Virus record (IMG/VR): IMGVR_UViG_3300009285_001999
Span: 1-23,370 of that record
Direction: 5' to 3' (one strand)
Length of the DNA: 23,370 bases
Origin: a virus
Part shown: positions 1-6,169 of the stretch, in pieces
Layout: each line of letters opens with the position of its first letter
Numbering within the stretch: the stretch's first letter is position 1
The notes under the pieces: generated by a model
Told to the model about the DNA's origin: nothing
What the model saw: the letters and a program-made list of their open reading frames with translations, nothing else
Databases searched by the model: none
Program-made: the position numbers and the translations under genes

Positions 1-2
1 TG

Positions 3-335
3 TATAACGAGGTCACGGGCAGGCTTATAGACGGTCATTTGCGCCGTGAGGTCGCTGGCGACGCTGAGGTGCCGGTGCTCATCGGCTCTTGGACTGAGGA
101 GCAGGAGCGGCTGATATTGGCGAGCCTGGACCCCATAGGCGCGATGGCAGATGCGGACAAGGACGCGCTTTCTGCGCTGCTCGCCTCCATCCCAGCGAGG
201 GACGCTGACATGCAGCGGCTTCTTGAGGCTGTGGCCCGTGAGTCTCATGTGCCCCTGCCGTATCAGCCTGGCAAAGCGCTCTATTGGTTGGGCGCGATTT
301 TGTTGACCACCGGTGTGCTCGTCATGCGAGGCTGA
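3..335 (+). CDS. ParB/sulfiredoxin-like nuclease-domain protein, C-terminal part
   Basis: This is the end of a gene that begins before the window: the frame is open from position 3 and no start is needed inside. The visible N-terminal part reads NEVTGRLIDGHLRRE, followed by VPVLIGSWTEEQERLILASL. That matches the ParB-like nuclease fold often found next to phage terminases, where a GH[RL]R motif lies in the active or DNA-binding core and is followed by a P-V strand and an 'EERLIL.SLD' helix. A helical segment follows. The last ~20 residues (ALYWLGAILLTTGVLVMRG) look like a single membrane-spanning helix, unusual for this family. Its stop lies three bases before the terminase ATG. The exact role is not shown by the sequence; the ParB-like assignment is by motif only. 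Confidence 0.6.
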   Translation, partial: YNEVTGRLIDGHLRREVAGDAEVPVLIGSWTEEQERLILASLDPIGAMADADKDALSALLASIPARDADMQRLLEAVARESHVPLPYQPGKALYWLGAILLTTGVLVMRG

Positions 336-338
336 GTG

Positions 339-2564
339 ATGGGCGTCCGAGAGCGCGAGCTGATCCTCGGCCACTTGGAGCTCGCCGCACGGCTGGCGGC
401 CAACCGGAAGCAGCGTCCTCTGCAATATGCTACGCCCAGCGCTCTAGCTCAAGTTGACGATTCCCGGTGGCTAGAGCCACCCCACATCAAGGCGCTTGAC
501 GCGGCGCTCCTAGCACTGAGCCAACGTCACATACGGCGCCTCATCGTCGAGATGCCGCCACGGCACGGCAAGAGCTTCATGTGCTCCAAATACTTCCCCG
601 CTTGGTATCTCTCGCAGCACCCTGAGCAGAATGTCATCCTAGCCTCGTATGAGGCCAATTTCGCCACGCTCTGGGGTAGGCGGGTCCGTGATGTTGTGAC
701 GGCGCACTCAGAGCGTCTTGGATTTGCGCTGCGCGAGGACAGCAAGGCAGCAGGGGCCTGGGAGACGACGCAAGGCGGCGGCATGTTCTGCACCGGTGTC
801 GGCGGTCCCATGACGGGCCGCGGCGCCAATGTGCTCATCATTGACGATCCCGTGAAAAACCGCGATGAGGCTGAGAGTGTCACCTACCGTGAGCGCACCT
901 GGGAATGGTGGCAGTCCACAGCATACACCCGCCTTGAGCCCGATGCGGTCGTCATCGTCATCATGTGTATGACTGGCGATACGCCCGTGCTCATGGCTGA
1001 TGGCACTGAACTCCCATTGCGCGAAATCAAAGTGGGCGACCAGGTGGCAACCTACGATAATGGCAGGCTAGCAACGTCCACAGTGCGAAACCATAGGAGT
1101 AATGGTCCTGATTCTGTCTTTAGAATTACGACGACTTGTGGTAAAATTGTCCATGCAAACGAACGACATCCGTTTCTCGTAGAAGAGAATGGACAACTCA
1201 AATGGATAAGACTGAAAAACTTGACTACAGCGCACAAAATCGTAACCGTAAGGGACAGTGGGGAAAATGGAAGGGAAAGACATGCTCCGTTGAGGGCTGT
1301 GAGAAACCCGTTAGCGCCCGGGGCTATTGCGCTTCGCACTACAGCAAGAAGCAGTGGGCAGATGGGCATCGCCCACCGTCAATCAATCCAGAGTCACGCC
1401 GCAGCGCGCGCCTCAAGCATAGGTACGGAATCACTGCCGCCGATTATGACGCAATGTATGAAGCGCAAGACGGCAAGTGCGCTATCTGCAAACAGCCCCC
1501 AGGCGACAATGTACGCGCGCATTGGGGTGGGAAACTGTGCATCGATCACTGCCACGAAACAAATACCGTTAGGGGACTTTTATGCAATGACTGTAACCTC
1601 GCCGTGGGATATGCCAAGACAGAGGCAACAGCACTTGCCATTGCCGAATATTTTCGACTTTACAACGGCGCAGATTAAAAGCATTGAACCTGCGGGCGTT
1701 GAGGAAGTATTTGACATTCAAATCGAGCGCACAGAGAACTTTATTGCCAACGGCTTAGTAAGCCACAACACCCGCTGGCATTCCGACGACCTTGCGGGCA
1801 GGCTGTTGCGCCAGGTGGACGACGGCGAGCCTTGGGAGGTACTGCGGCTGCCGGCCATCGCTGAGGAGGATGATCCTGTTGGCCGCGCTGAAGGTGAGGC
1901 ACTGTGGCCAGAGCGCTACGCTGTGGGCAAGCTTTATGAGCTACGTCGGCGCATTGGTGAGTATTGGTGGGCGAGCCTTTACCAGCAGCGCCCAGCCCCG
2001 CGGGAGGGAGCGCTGTGGAAGTGGGATTGGATCGAGCAGCAACGGGTAGAGGTGCCGCCGCAGCTAGAGCGCATCGTCATTGCTATAGACCCAGCTGGAT
2101 CGACGCGCAAGCATGCGGATCAGACCGGCATCGTGCTTGCTGCCAAGGGTGAGGACCGCCATTACTATGTGATGCGTGCGCTTGGACTGCGTGTGAGCCC
2201 GAATGCTTGGGCTGAGCGGGCAGCAGCGCTCTATCAGAATTGGCGGGCGGACCGTATCGTGGCGGAAAAGAACTACGGTGGTGAGATGGTTGAGGCGACG
2301 CTTCGGCGTGTGCGGCCGGACTTGCCGATTACGATGGTGCAAGCGAGCCGTGGCAAGGTGCTACGGGCTGAGCCTATCGCAGCGCTCTATGAGCAGGGAC
2401 GGGTGCACCATGTTGGGCGCTTTGGCGAACTTGAGGAACAGATGACGAGTTTTCCTGTGAGCAATGAGCATGATGACTTAGTGGATGCACTGGTGTATGC
2501 TTTGACCGATCTCATGGAGGCGGGAGGCGAGTATGACGACCAAGGATTCGTCGGCGGATACTGA
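339..2564 (+). CDS. terL: Terminase large subunit, interrupted by an in-frame intein
   Basis: ATP-driven DNA-packaging motor and headful/end-cutting nuclease that docks on the portal. The ATPase domain shows Walker A PPRHGKS (about residues 73-79) and Walker B VLIIDDP (about 166-171). The strand VVIVIM continues as TRWHSDDLAGRLL only after removal of a 268-residue intein (966-1769). The C-terminal RNase H-like nuclease shows AIDPAGS near 2082-2100 and HDDLVDALVYAL near 2469-2504, the usual acidic residues. The spliced protein is about 473 residues, a normal size. ATG 339 is preferred over the adjacent GTG 336 because GAGG near 328-331 is better spaced. The reading frame stays open across the intein even where another gene is written in a second frame. 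Identification is firm; activity depends on protein splicing, which is inferred from intact splice-site residues. Confidence 0.95.
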   Translation: MGVRERELILGHLELAARLAANRKQRPLQYATPSALAQVDDSRWLEPPHIKALDAALLALSQRHIRRLIVEMPPRHGKSFMCSKYFPAWYLSQHPEQNVILASYEANFATLWGRRVRDVVTAHSERLGFALREDSKAAGAWETTQGGGMFCTGVGGPMTGRGANVLIIDDPVKNRDEAESVTYRERTWEWWQSTAYTRLEPDAVVIVIMCMTGDTPVLMADGTELPLREIKVGDQVATYDNGRLATSTVRNHRSNGPDSVFRITTTCGKIVHANERHPFLVEENGQLKWIRLKNLTTAHKIVTVRDSGENGRERHAPLRAVRNPLAPGAIALRTTARSSGQMGIAHRQSIQSHAAARASSIGTESLPPIMTQCMKRKTASALSANSPQATMYARIGVGNCASITATKQIPLGDFYAMTVTSPWDMPRQRQQHLPLPNIFDFTTAQIKSIEPAGVEEVFDIQIERTENFIANGLVSHNTRWHSDDLAGRLLRQVDDGEPWEVLRLPAIAEEDDPVGRAEGEALWPERYAVGKLYELRRRIGEYWWASLYQQRPAPREGALWKWDWIEQQRVEVPPQLERIVIAIDPAGSTRKHADQTGIVLAAKGEDRHYYVMRALGLRVSPNAWAERAAALYQNWRADRIVAEKNYGGEMVEATLRRVRPDLPITMVQASRGKVLRAEPIAALYEQGRVHHVGRFGELEEQMTSFPVSNEHDDLVDALVYALTDLMEAGGEYDDQGFVGGY
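966..1769 (+). mobile_element. Intein in the terminase ATPase domain
   Basis: A protein-splicing element inserted between VVIVIM and TRWHSDD of the terminase. It begins with Cys1 (codon 966-968) in CMTGDTPVLMADGTELPLRE, a classical block A, and continues IKVGDQVATYD. Block B is represented by HANERHPFLV, with the conserved His but Asn where the usual TxxH motif has Thr. The C-terminal blocks read VFDIQIERTENFIANGLVSHN from about 1710 to 1769, ending in the penultimate His and terminal Asn, followed by Thr as +1 nucleophile. Splicing residues therefore look intact (class 1, Cys1/Thr+1). The N-terminal splicing part spans roughly 966-1250 and the C-terminal part roughly 1650-1769. The ~130 residues between them have no recognisable fold in this frame, because that DNA encodes an endonuclease in another frame. 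Confidence 0.93.
1202..1678 (+). CDS. Endonuclease VII-type (His-Me finger) nuclease nested out of frame in the intein
   Basis: A 158-residue protein in the -1 frame relative to the terminase, wholly inside the intein. An N-terminal Cys/His cluster (C28, C33, C43, H46, in TCSVEGCEKPVSARGYCASH) resembles the small zinc knuckle in front of many phage HNH enzymes. The C-terminal part is a recombination endonuclease VII domain: paired cysteines C93/C96 (KCAIC) and C128/C131 (CNDCN), with LCIDHCHETNTVRGLLC between. D115, H116 and N132 correspond to the metal and catalytic residues of T4 endonuclease VII. It is probably the homing nuclease for the intein. No strong Shine-Dalgarno precedes ATG 1202 (only AAGAG near 1183-1187), so its expression route is unclear: internal start, or a -1 slip near 1214-1220. 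The frame has coding-like composition and a complete domain. Confidence 0.9.
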   Translation: MDKTEKLDYSAQNRNRKGQWGKWKGKTCSVEGCEKPVSARGYCASHYSKKQWADGHRPPSINPESRRSARLKHRYGITAADYDAMYEAQDGKCAICKQPPGDNVRAHWGGKLCIDHCHETNTVRGLLCNDCNLAVGYAKTEATALAIAEYFRLYNGAD

Positions 2565-2757
2565 CGGGCCTCCTGCTGATTGGCTGGATAAGCTCCCAGG
2601 TTCGAATGAGGGCGATGTGTTCGCGGCTGGTGGCTGGGGCTACGTGCCCAGCGCGGACTCGCTTGTGACGTGGGATGCCAACCTGCCACGCCCGAAGCCT
2701 GAGATGGTGAGAGATGACGATGCCAAGGCATACCGTGAGGGATTCAGGGAGCGGTAA
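2533..2757 (+). CDS. Small hypothetical protein between terminase and portal
   Basis: A 74-residue acidic protein without a domain I recognise. ATG 2533 lies inside the terminase end (32-nt overlap) and is preceded by GGGAGG at 2522-2527 with a 5-nt spacer, a strong ribosome site embedded in terminase codons. The protein has a Gly/Trp stretch (AAGGWGYVP) and a charged C-terminus (DDDAKAYREGFRER). It ends three bases before the portal start. Small genes at this place in other phages can encode head-tail joining (gpW-like) proteins, but this one shows no clear similarity and could simply be an accessory gene. Confidence is for it being translated. Confidence 0.7.
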   Translation: MTTKDSSADTDGPPADWLDKLPGSNEGDVFAAGGWGYVPSADSLVTWDANLPRPKPEMVRDDDAKAYREGFRER

Positions 2758-2759
2758 TC

Positions 2760-4256
2760 TTGGGTATCCTTGATCGCTTCCTCCGTCCCAACGTCGAGCG
2801 CCTTGCCGAGCAGCGCGCTGGCGAGATGGTGCGAGAGTACATGGGCGGCTTCCAGCTCACTGAAGCGGCCTACGACAGCACCTTTGATTTCGAGTTCGGG
2901 CAGCCCTTTGCAGGCAACACGCAAGCATCCCTTGAGGGTATGCCAGTTCCCGACAAGATACGAGAATGGACGCCTGCTGAACGCGAGGAAGTCATACGCC
3001 GAGCGCATTTCCTGTGGGAGCGTAACTCACTTGCCAAGGGTGCCATTCGCGTCATCCGAGGCTTCGTGGTCTCGACAGGACTCTCAATCACCTACCGAAA
3101 TCCCAGGGTCAAGGCGATCTTGGAGCAATTCCGTGTAGACAACCGGCGCAAGATTCAGCGCTGGGAACGCCAGTGGTTTGAGCAGTTGCTGCGTGACGGT
3201 GAGGTATTCGTGCGCATCGTCGGTAACGGACAGCAGGGCGAACTTGTCCGCGCCGATGCCGTGACGCTAAAACCGTGGCTTGTCGAATACGTGGAAAGTG
3301 CCGAGGGCAACCGCGACGATGTGGTGGCCTACCATGTGCATCCTGAGACTGGGACAGGGGCCCCTGGCTACCCACAGATCGAATCAGGCAAGCTAGAGCG
3401 CATTGACGCCAGTGAGATCGTGCATGGCTATATCAACACCGTTGGCTACGAGGTGCGTGGTCGCTCTGAACTGTTCGCCATCATGCCGTGGCTACGGGCT
3501 TACAACGATTGGCTCGCCAACCGCGCCCGTATCAACCGTTACAAGGGCTTTCTCTACCATCTCCAGCTCAAGGACGCGACACAAGGACAGGTGAACGCGA
3601 AGCGGTCTGCATTCAGGCAGCCGCCTGCCCCTGGCTCTGTCTACGTAAGCAGCGACAAGGAAGTGCTGAACGACATGGGCGGCTACGTCGGCGCGGACCG
3701 TGCCGCGGAGGACGGGCGGCAGATCAAGCTCATGGCCCTTATTGGCTTCCCGATTCCCGAATACATGGTGAGCGAAGGTGAGAATGCCAATCTCGCAACC
3801 GCTCGCTCACAGCAACTCCCCGCTCTGCGCTCGTTCTTGGCTTACCAGGACATTTACACGCAGGAGGTATGGCGCCCTGTCTATGAGGCCGTGCTACAGC
3901 TCGCTGGTCTAGACCTTGAGGGCGAGATCGAGGAATATACCGAGGATGAGGAACCGACGGGAAAGATGATCCGCATCTATGAATCCTTCGAGGTGACGGC
4001 GCAGCAGATTGTGGATGACGACCCGAAGGAGTTGGCGGAAGCGCTCACATTGCATCAGCAGAACGGCTGGGCGAGCAAGTCCACCATCGCGGCCAGGGCT
4101 GGCTACGATTGGCGTGTTGAGGAGGAGAAGATCGATGCGGAGGATCAGGCTGATGCCGCTGCTGTGATGGCGGGCCGTAAGCTGGGCAATGAATTAGTCC
4201 CAAGCATCCCAGGGCGCAATGGGCGAAATGAGCCAGAAGAGGACGAGGAACCATAA
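2760..4256 (+). CDS. Portal protein
   Basis: A 498-residue protein directly after the terminase, of the right size and place for the dodecameric portal at the head vertex through which DNA enters and leaves. The start is TTG 2760, preceded by AGGGAGCGG just before the stop of the upstream gene. The N-terminus (MGILDRFLRP) is typical of portals. The middle contains QWFEQLLRDGEVFVRIV, DASEIVHGYIN and YKGFLYHL, matching the portal clip and stem region. The C-terminal third contains GENANLATARSQQLPALRSF, a pattern common in lambda/HK97-like portals, followed by an acidic tail (EEDEEP). The stop TAA 4254-4256 shares its last A with the next ATG. Assignment rests on position, length and these patterns. 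Confidence 0.85.
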   Translation: MGILDRFLRPNVERLAEQRAGEMVREYMGGFQLTEAAYDSTFDFEFGQPFAGNTQASLEGMPVPDKIREWTPAEREEVIRRAHFLWERNSLAKGAIRVIRGFVVSTGLSITYRNPRVKAILEQFRVDNRRKIQRWERQWFEQLLRDGEVFVRIVGNGQQGELVRADAVTLKPWLVEYVESAEGNRDDVVAYHVHPETGTGAPGYPQIESGKLERIDASEIVHGYINTVGYEVRGRSELFAIMPWLRAYNDWLANRARINRYKGFLYHLQLKDATQGQVNAKRSAFRQPPAPGSVYVSSDKEVLNDMGGYVGADRAAEDGRQIKLMALIGFPIPEYMVSEGENANLATARSQQLPALRSFLAYQDIYTQEVWRPVYEAVLQLAGLDLEGEIEEYTEDEEPTGKMIRIYESFEVTAQQIVDDDPKELAEALTLHQQNGWASKSTIAARAGYDWRVEEEKIDAEDQADAAAVMAGRKLGNELVPSIPGRNGRNEPEEDEEP

Positions 4257-4516
4257 TGGCCCAGCGAGGCAGACCGAGGAGGAACGGCGTGCAACAGGAA
4301 CAAATGCGGGTAGTAGAGGCTGTGACAGCGACGCTGGTGCGAGACAGTTCCTTACTGCGCTGCCCGCGTCTCGGCTGTGGTGCCGTGCGGTTCCATAAGA
4401 CAGACTCCGTGGAGGTGTTCTCAAACGGCACTGAGAGCATCATTGAAACGATCTATCGTTGCATTGAATGTAACAGCACCTATCATCTTGACCAACTGGA
4501 GCCATCGGGACGCTAA
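4256..4516 (+). CDS. Small zinc-ribbon-like protein
   Basis: An 86-residue protein starting in a one-base overlap with the portal stop (TAATG), so probably translated by coupling. After a basic N-terminus (MAQRGRPRRNG) it carries two Cys pairs: RCPRLGCGAVRF and YRCIECNSTYHL, about 30 residues apart, the arrangement of a treble-clef or zinc-ribbon knuckle. Function is unknown; such proteins may bind nucleic acid or be accessory virion parts. It is one of several Cys-pair mini-genes in this window. Coding sequence of the next gene in the -1 frame begins just before this gene stops. Confidence 0.75.
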   Translation: MAQRGRPRRNGVQQEQMRVVEAVTATLVRDSSLLRCPRLGCGAVRFHKTDSVEVFSNGTESIIETIYRCIECNSTYHLDQLEPSGR

Positions 4517-4680
4517 CCGAGCAGATCAGCGATCCGCGTCTCGCCCGTCTCCAAGCCTACACCGTCAACCGTATTCGGCGTCTTGAGGATGAGGCGATTC
4601 TCCGTCTACGCGGCTACTACATCGATGCTGCCCGTGAGCTCTCGCGCATCCTCCAAGACACCTTCCTCCGCTTCGGCGCT
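4492..4680 (+). other. Upstream coding extension of the Mu F-like gene without an ordinary start codon
   Basis: Read in the frame of the gene starting at 4681, this DNA has no stop from 4492 onward and translates to a protein-like helical segment (TLTEQISDPRLARLQAYTV, RIRRLEDEAILRLRGYY, then IDAARELSRILQDTFLRFG). It contains no ATG, GTG or TTG. GGAG at 4498-4501 is 8 nt before an ACG codon at 4510, so rare ACG initiation is possible. ATC 4504 or a -1 shift out of the preceding gene (stop at 4514-4516) are alternatives, although no classical slippery heptamer is seen. The choice of mechanism is inference; the open, protein-like frame is seen. Confidence 0.6.
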
Positions 4681-5454
4681 ATGGCATGGAGCATCACTGA
4701 CGTAGGTCAACCTCAGCGGCAAGTATTTCTCTTCCAGCAGCTTATTCAGCGGATTGATACGCTGACTAGCCAAATCGCTCTTGATCTGCGAGACGCATTT
4801 CAACAGAACTATCGAGACTCCTATTACCTGCGTGGCTGGCAACTCTCGCAGTCTCTCCCAATTCAGGTTGCCTTTACGCTACCGCTTCTGCCGGAGCAAG
4901 CCGTTATCGCCGCAATGGTATTCCCTTACGAAGGGGCGCATTTCTTTGACCGGCTGGGCGATGCACGAATCGACTTTATCCGTAAGTTGCGCAACAGCAT
5001 GACGGCGAGCCAAGTGCTGGGAGAAGGCATCTATCAAGCGCAGAAGCGGCTCGCAAACGAACTAGGCTGGCCCATAGGGCGCCGCACAAAGGCAGCAGCC
5101 ATCGCCAACAAGGGTAACTTCGCGCGGACTGAGATGATAGCGCGAACTGAATTACTGCGGTCGAGTAATCTCGGCGCCGCCGCCGTCGATGCAGCACGAG
5201 CTGACATCTTGCAGGGCTGGGAATGGGTGACAGCGCGAGATGACAGAGTGTGTCCCATCTGTGGCCCGCTCGATGGGCGCGTATGGCCGATAGGACAAGG
5301 GGAGCGCCCGCCCCGGCACGTTCGCTGTCGTTGCGCGACAATTCCAGTGCGCAAATCCAACCGCGAATTGGGTTTGCCGGAGATCGAGAGCGAGTTCCCG
5401 CCGCGTGAGACGTACGCACAATGGAGGGACAAGCGAAGGCTGCCAGCACTATGA
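4681..5454 (+). CDS. Mu F-like / SPP1 gp7-like minor head morphogenesis protein
   Basis: A minor head protein that usually sits inside the procapsid near the portal and helps assembly or DNA delivery. The first ATG is 4681 (257 residues), but coding sequence clearly continues upstream to about 4492, so the real product is probably ~60 residues longer. The C-terminal half carries the family signature: ARTEMIARTELLRSSNLGAA, then WEWVTARDDRVCPICGPLDG, then PPRHVRCRCATIPV, in which paired cysteines (CPIC and CRC) are thought to bind metal. Placement right after the portal is the standard position. The stop overlaps the next ATG (ATGA at 5451-5454). Confidence 0.88.
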   Translation: MAWSITDVGQPQRQVFLFQQLIQRIDTLTSQIALDLRDAFQQNYRDSYYLRGWQLSQSLPIQVAFTLPLLPEQAVIAAMVFPYEGAHFFDRLGDARIDFIRKLRNSMTASQVLGEGIYQAQKRLANELGWPIGRRTKAAAIANKGNFARTEMIARTELLRSSNLGAAAVDAARADILQGWEWVTARDDRVCPICGPLDGRVWPIGQGERPPRHVRCRCATIPVRKSNRELGLPEIESEFPPRETYAQWRDKRRLPAL

Positions 5455-5699
5455 AAATCTCCTTCACTTGGCACCATCCTTCAGGTCGATCTGAAACAGA
5501 AACCATTGTTATGATGGAAGGTGACATCACAGAATTCTTTCAACCAAATGGCACATTGTTCCTTACAGTTCGAGTGCATGGGCGACAAACCCATGAATCC
5601 TTGTTGAAACGACTTATGCGCTTACTTCCTTTACGCCTAGCAGGATTGACGGACCAAGAAGTCAGGAAGATAGAGGCGCTTGCTGATGATAGCCGCTGA
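5451..5699 (+). CDS. Small hypothetical protein
   Basis: An 82-residue product when started at ATG 5451, which forms an ATGA overlap with the stop of the Mu F-like gene; the in-frame ATG at 5421 lies deep in that gene and is less likely. The sequence begins MKISFTWHHPSGRSETETIV and ends with a helical, charged segment (GLTDQEVRKIEALADDSR). No family is recognised. The DNA is visibly richer in A/T than its neighbours, suggesting a more recent acquisition. Confidence 0.65.
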   Translation: MKISFTWHHPSGRSETETIVMMEGDITEFFQPNGTLFLTVRVHGRQTHESLLKRLMRLLPLRLAGLTDQEVRKIEALADDSR

Positions 5700-5904
5700 T
5701 CGGCGTATCCTTTGCGAATCCTGCCAGCGGCGCAACAACGCCGTGACGATGGCGCGGCTCAAGGGCAGCGTGCTGGTGCTGTGGGGGCGTCATCATGGGC
5801 AGCAGCATGAGCAGGCCATCGAGCTGAGCGAATTACTGCCTGAGCCCGACTCCGAGGAGTATGCGGCGATTGTGGCAGACCTCTTGCGGCGCATTCCCGG
5901 GTAG
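5686..5904 (+). CDS. Small protein with a CxxC pair
   Basis: A 72-residue product from ATG 5686. The same frame has TTG at 5680, but AGAGG at 5672-5676 is better spaced for ATG 5686. It overlaps the preceding gene by 14 nt. The N-terminus carries CESCQRRNN, a single Cys pair, followed by MARLKGSVLVLWGRHHG and an acidic C-terminus (LPEPDSEEYAAIVADLL). The Cys/His residues suggest metal binding, but a single CxxC is weak evidence. Function is unknown. Confidence 0.6.
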   Translation: MIAADRRILCESCQRRNNAVTMARLKGSVLVLWGRHHGQQHEQAIELSELLPEPDSEEYAAIVADLLRRIPG

Positions 5905-5908
5905 GCTT

Positions 5909-5971
5909 ATGGGCGAAACGAGTTATCATTACTTCGTTGACCATGTTTGCCCTGCCTGTGATCTAGCCTAG
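5909..5971 (+). CDS. Possible 20-residue Cys-pair peptide or remnant
   Basis: ATG 5909 starts a frame of 20 codons ending at TAG 5969-5971. The peptide MGETSYHYFVDHVCPACDLA contains a CPAC knuckle. It could be a truncated zinc-ribbon gene or chance; no strong ribosome site is seen. Its 3' half overlaps the first promoter-like element. Confidence 0.25.
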   Translation: MGETSYHYFVDHVCPACDLA

Positions 5972-5979
5972 ACACAACC
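5937..5979 (+). promoter_or_regulatory. Promoter-like element, copy 1 (weak)
   Basis: TTGACC at 5937-5942 lies 27 nt upstream of TAGCCTAGACACAACC (5964-5979). That 16-mer recurs with one mismatch at 6068-6083 downstream of a better TTGACA box. This copy has longer spacing and is the weakest of three. Confidence 0.35.
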
Positions 5980-6042
5980 TGCTCGGTAAACCGTCCGGCG
6001 GGGCTACACATCCTAGGTTCTGGTCGTAGCTTTCCGAGCAGG
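5978..6042. repeat. 9-bp inverted repeat in the head-gene leader region
   Basis: CCTGCTCGG at 5978-5986 is perfectly complementary to CCGAGCAGG at 6034-6042. The enclosed segment contains further short pairs (CGGTaaACCG and GCTAC/GTAGC), so the RNA could form a branched structure. No T-run follows, so it is not an obvious terminator. It starts inside the first TAGCCTAG element and ends just before the TTGACA of the second. Confidence 0.5.
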
Positions 6043-6043
6043 C

Positions 6044-6088
6044 TTGACAAACAAGACCATCTGCGTATAGCCTAGAAACAACCGAATA
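6044..6088 (+). promoter_or_regulatory. Promoter-like element, copy 2, upstream of the capsid genes
   Basis: TTGACA at 6044-6049 matches the sigma70-type -35 box. TATAGC at 6066-6071 (16-nt spacer) is a fair -10 box. The adjoining TAGCCTAGAAACAACC (6068-6083), followed by GAATA, is shared with elements at 5964 and 20875. The TTGACA-to-TAG distance (24 nt) is the same as in the copy at 20851. It is the likely promoter for the capsid operon. Box recognition is by eye. Confidence 0.55.
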
Positions 6089-6092
6089 TCTA

Positions 6093-6146
6093 GGCGGTAA
6101 GCCGCCCAGTCTGTGCGATTCAGTCGCCCAAGCTGGGCGGCTTTTT
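6093..6146 (+). terminator. Intrinsic terminator with competing upstream hairpin (attenuator-like)
   Basis: GCCGCCCAG at 6101-6109 pairs perfectly with CTGGGCGGC at 6133-6141, followed directly by TTTTT (6142-6146). This is an intrinsic terminator with a 23-nt loop. Its 5' arm can instead pair with GGCGG at 6093-6097 (loop TAAG), a mutually exclusive small hairpin. It lies downstream of the TTGACA element and upstream of the protease start at 6170, so it may stop read-through from upstream and also attenuate the local promoter. Confidence 0.7.
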
Positions 6147-6169
6147 GTTGTGCCAGAGGGGCCTTCGCA

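Noticed and set aside
1052-1369. Minus-strand open frames opposite the intein/nuclease
   Set aside because: No domain and no start signal; probably by-products of the doubly coding DNA.
2870-3091. Small minus-strand and alternative-frame ORFs within the portal gene
   Set aside because: Shadows of a long, well-supported sense gene; no ribosome sites or domains.
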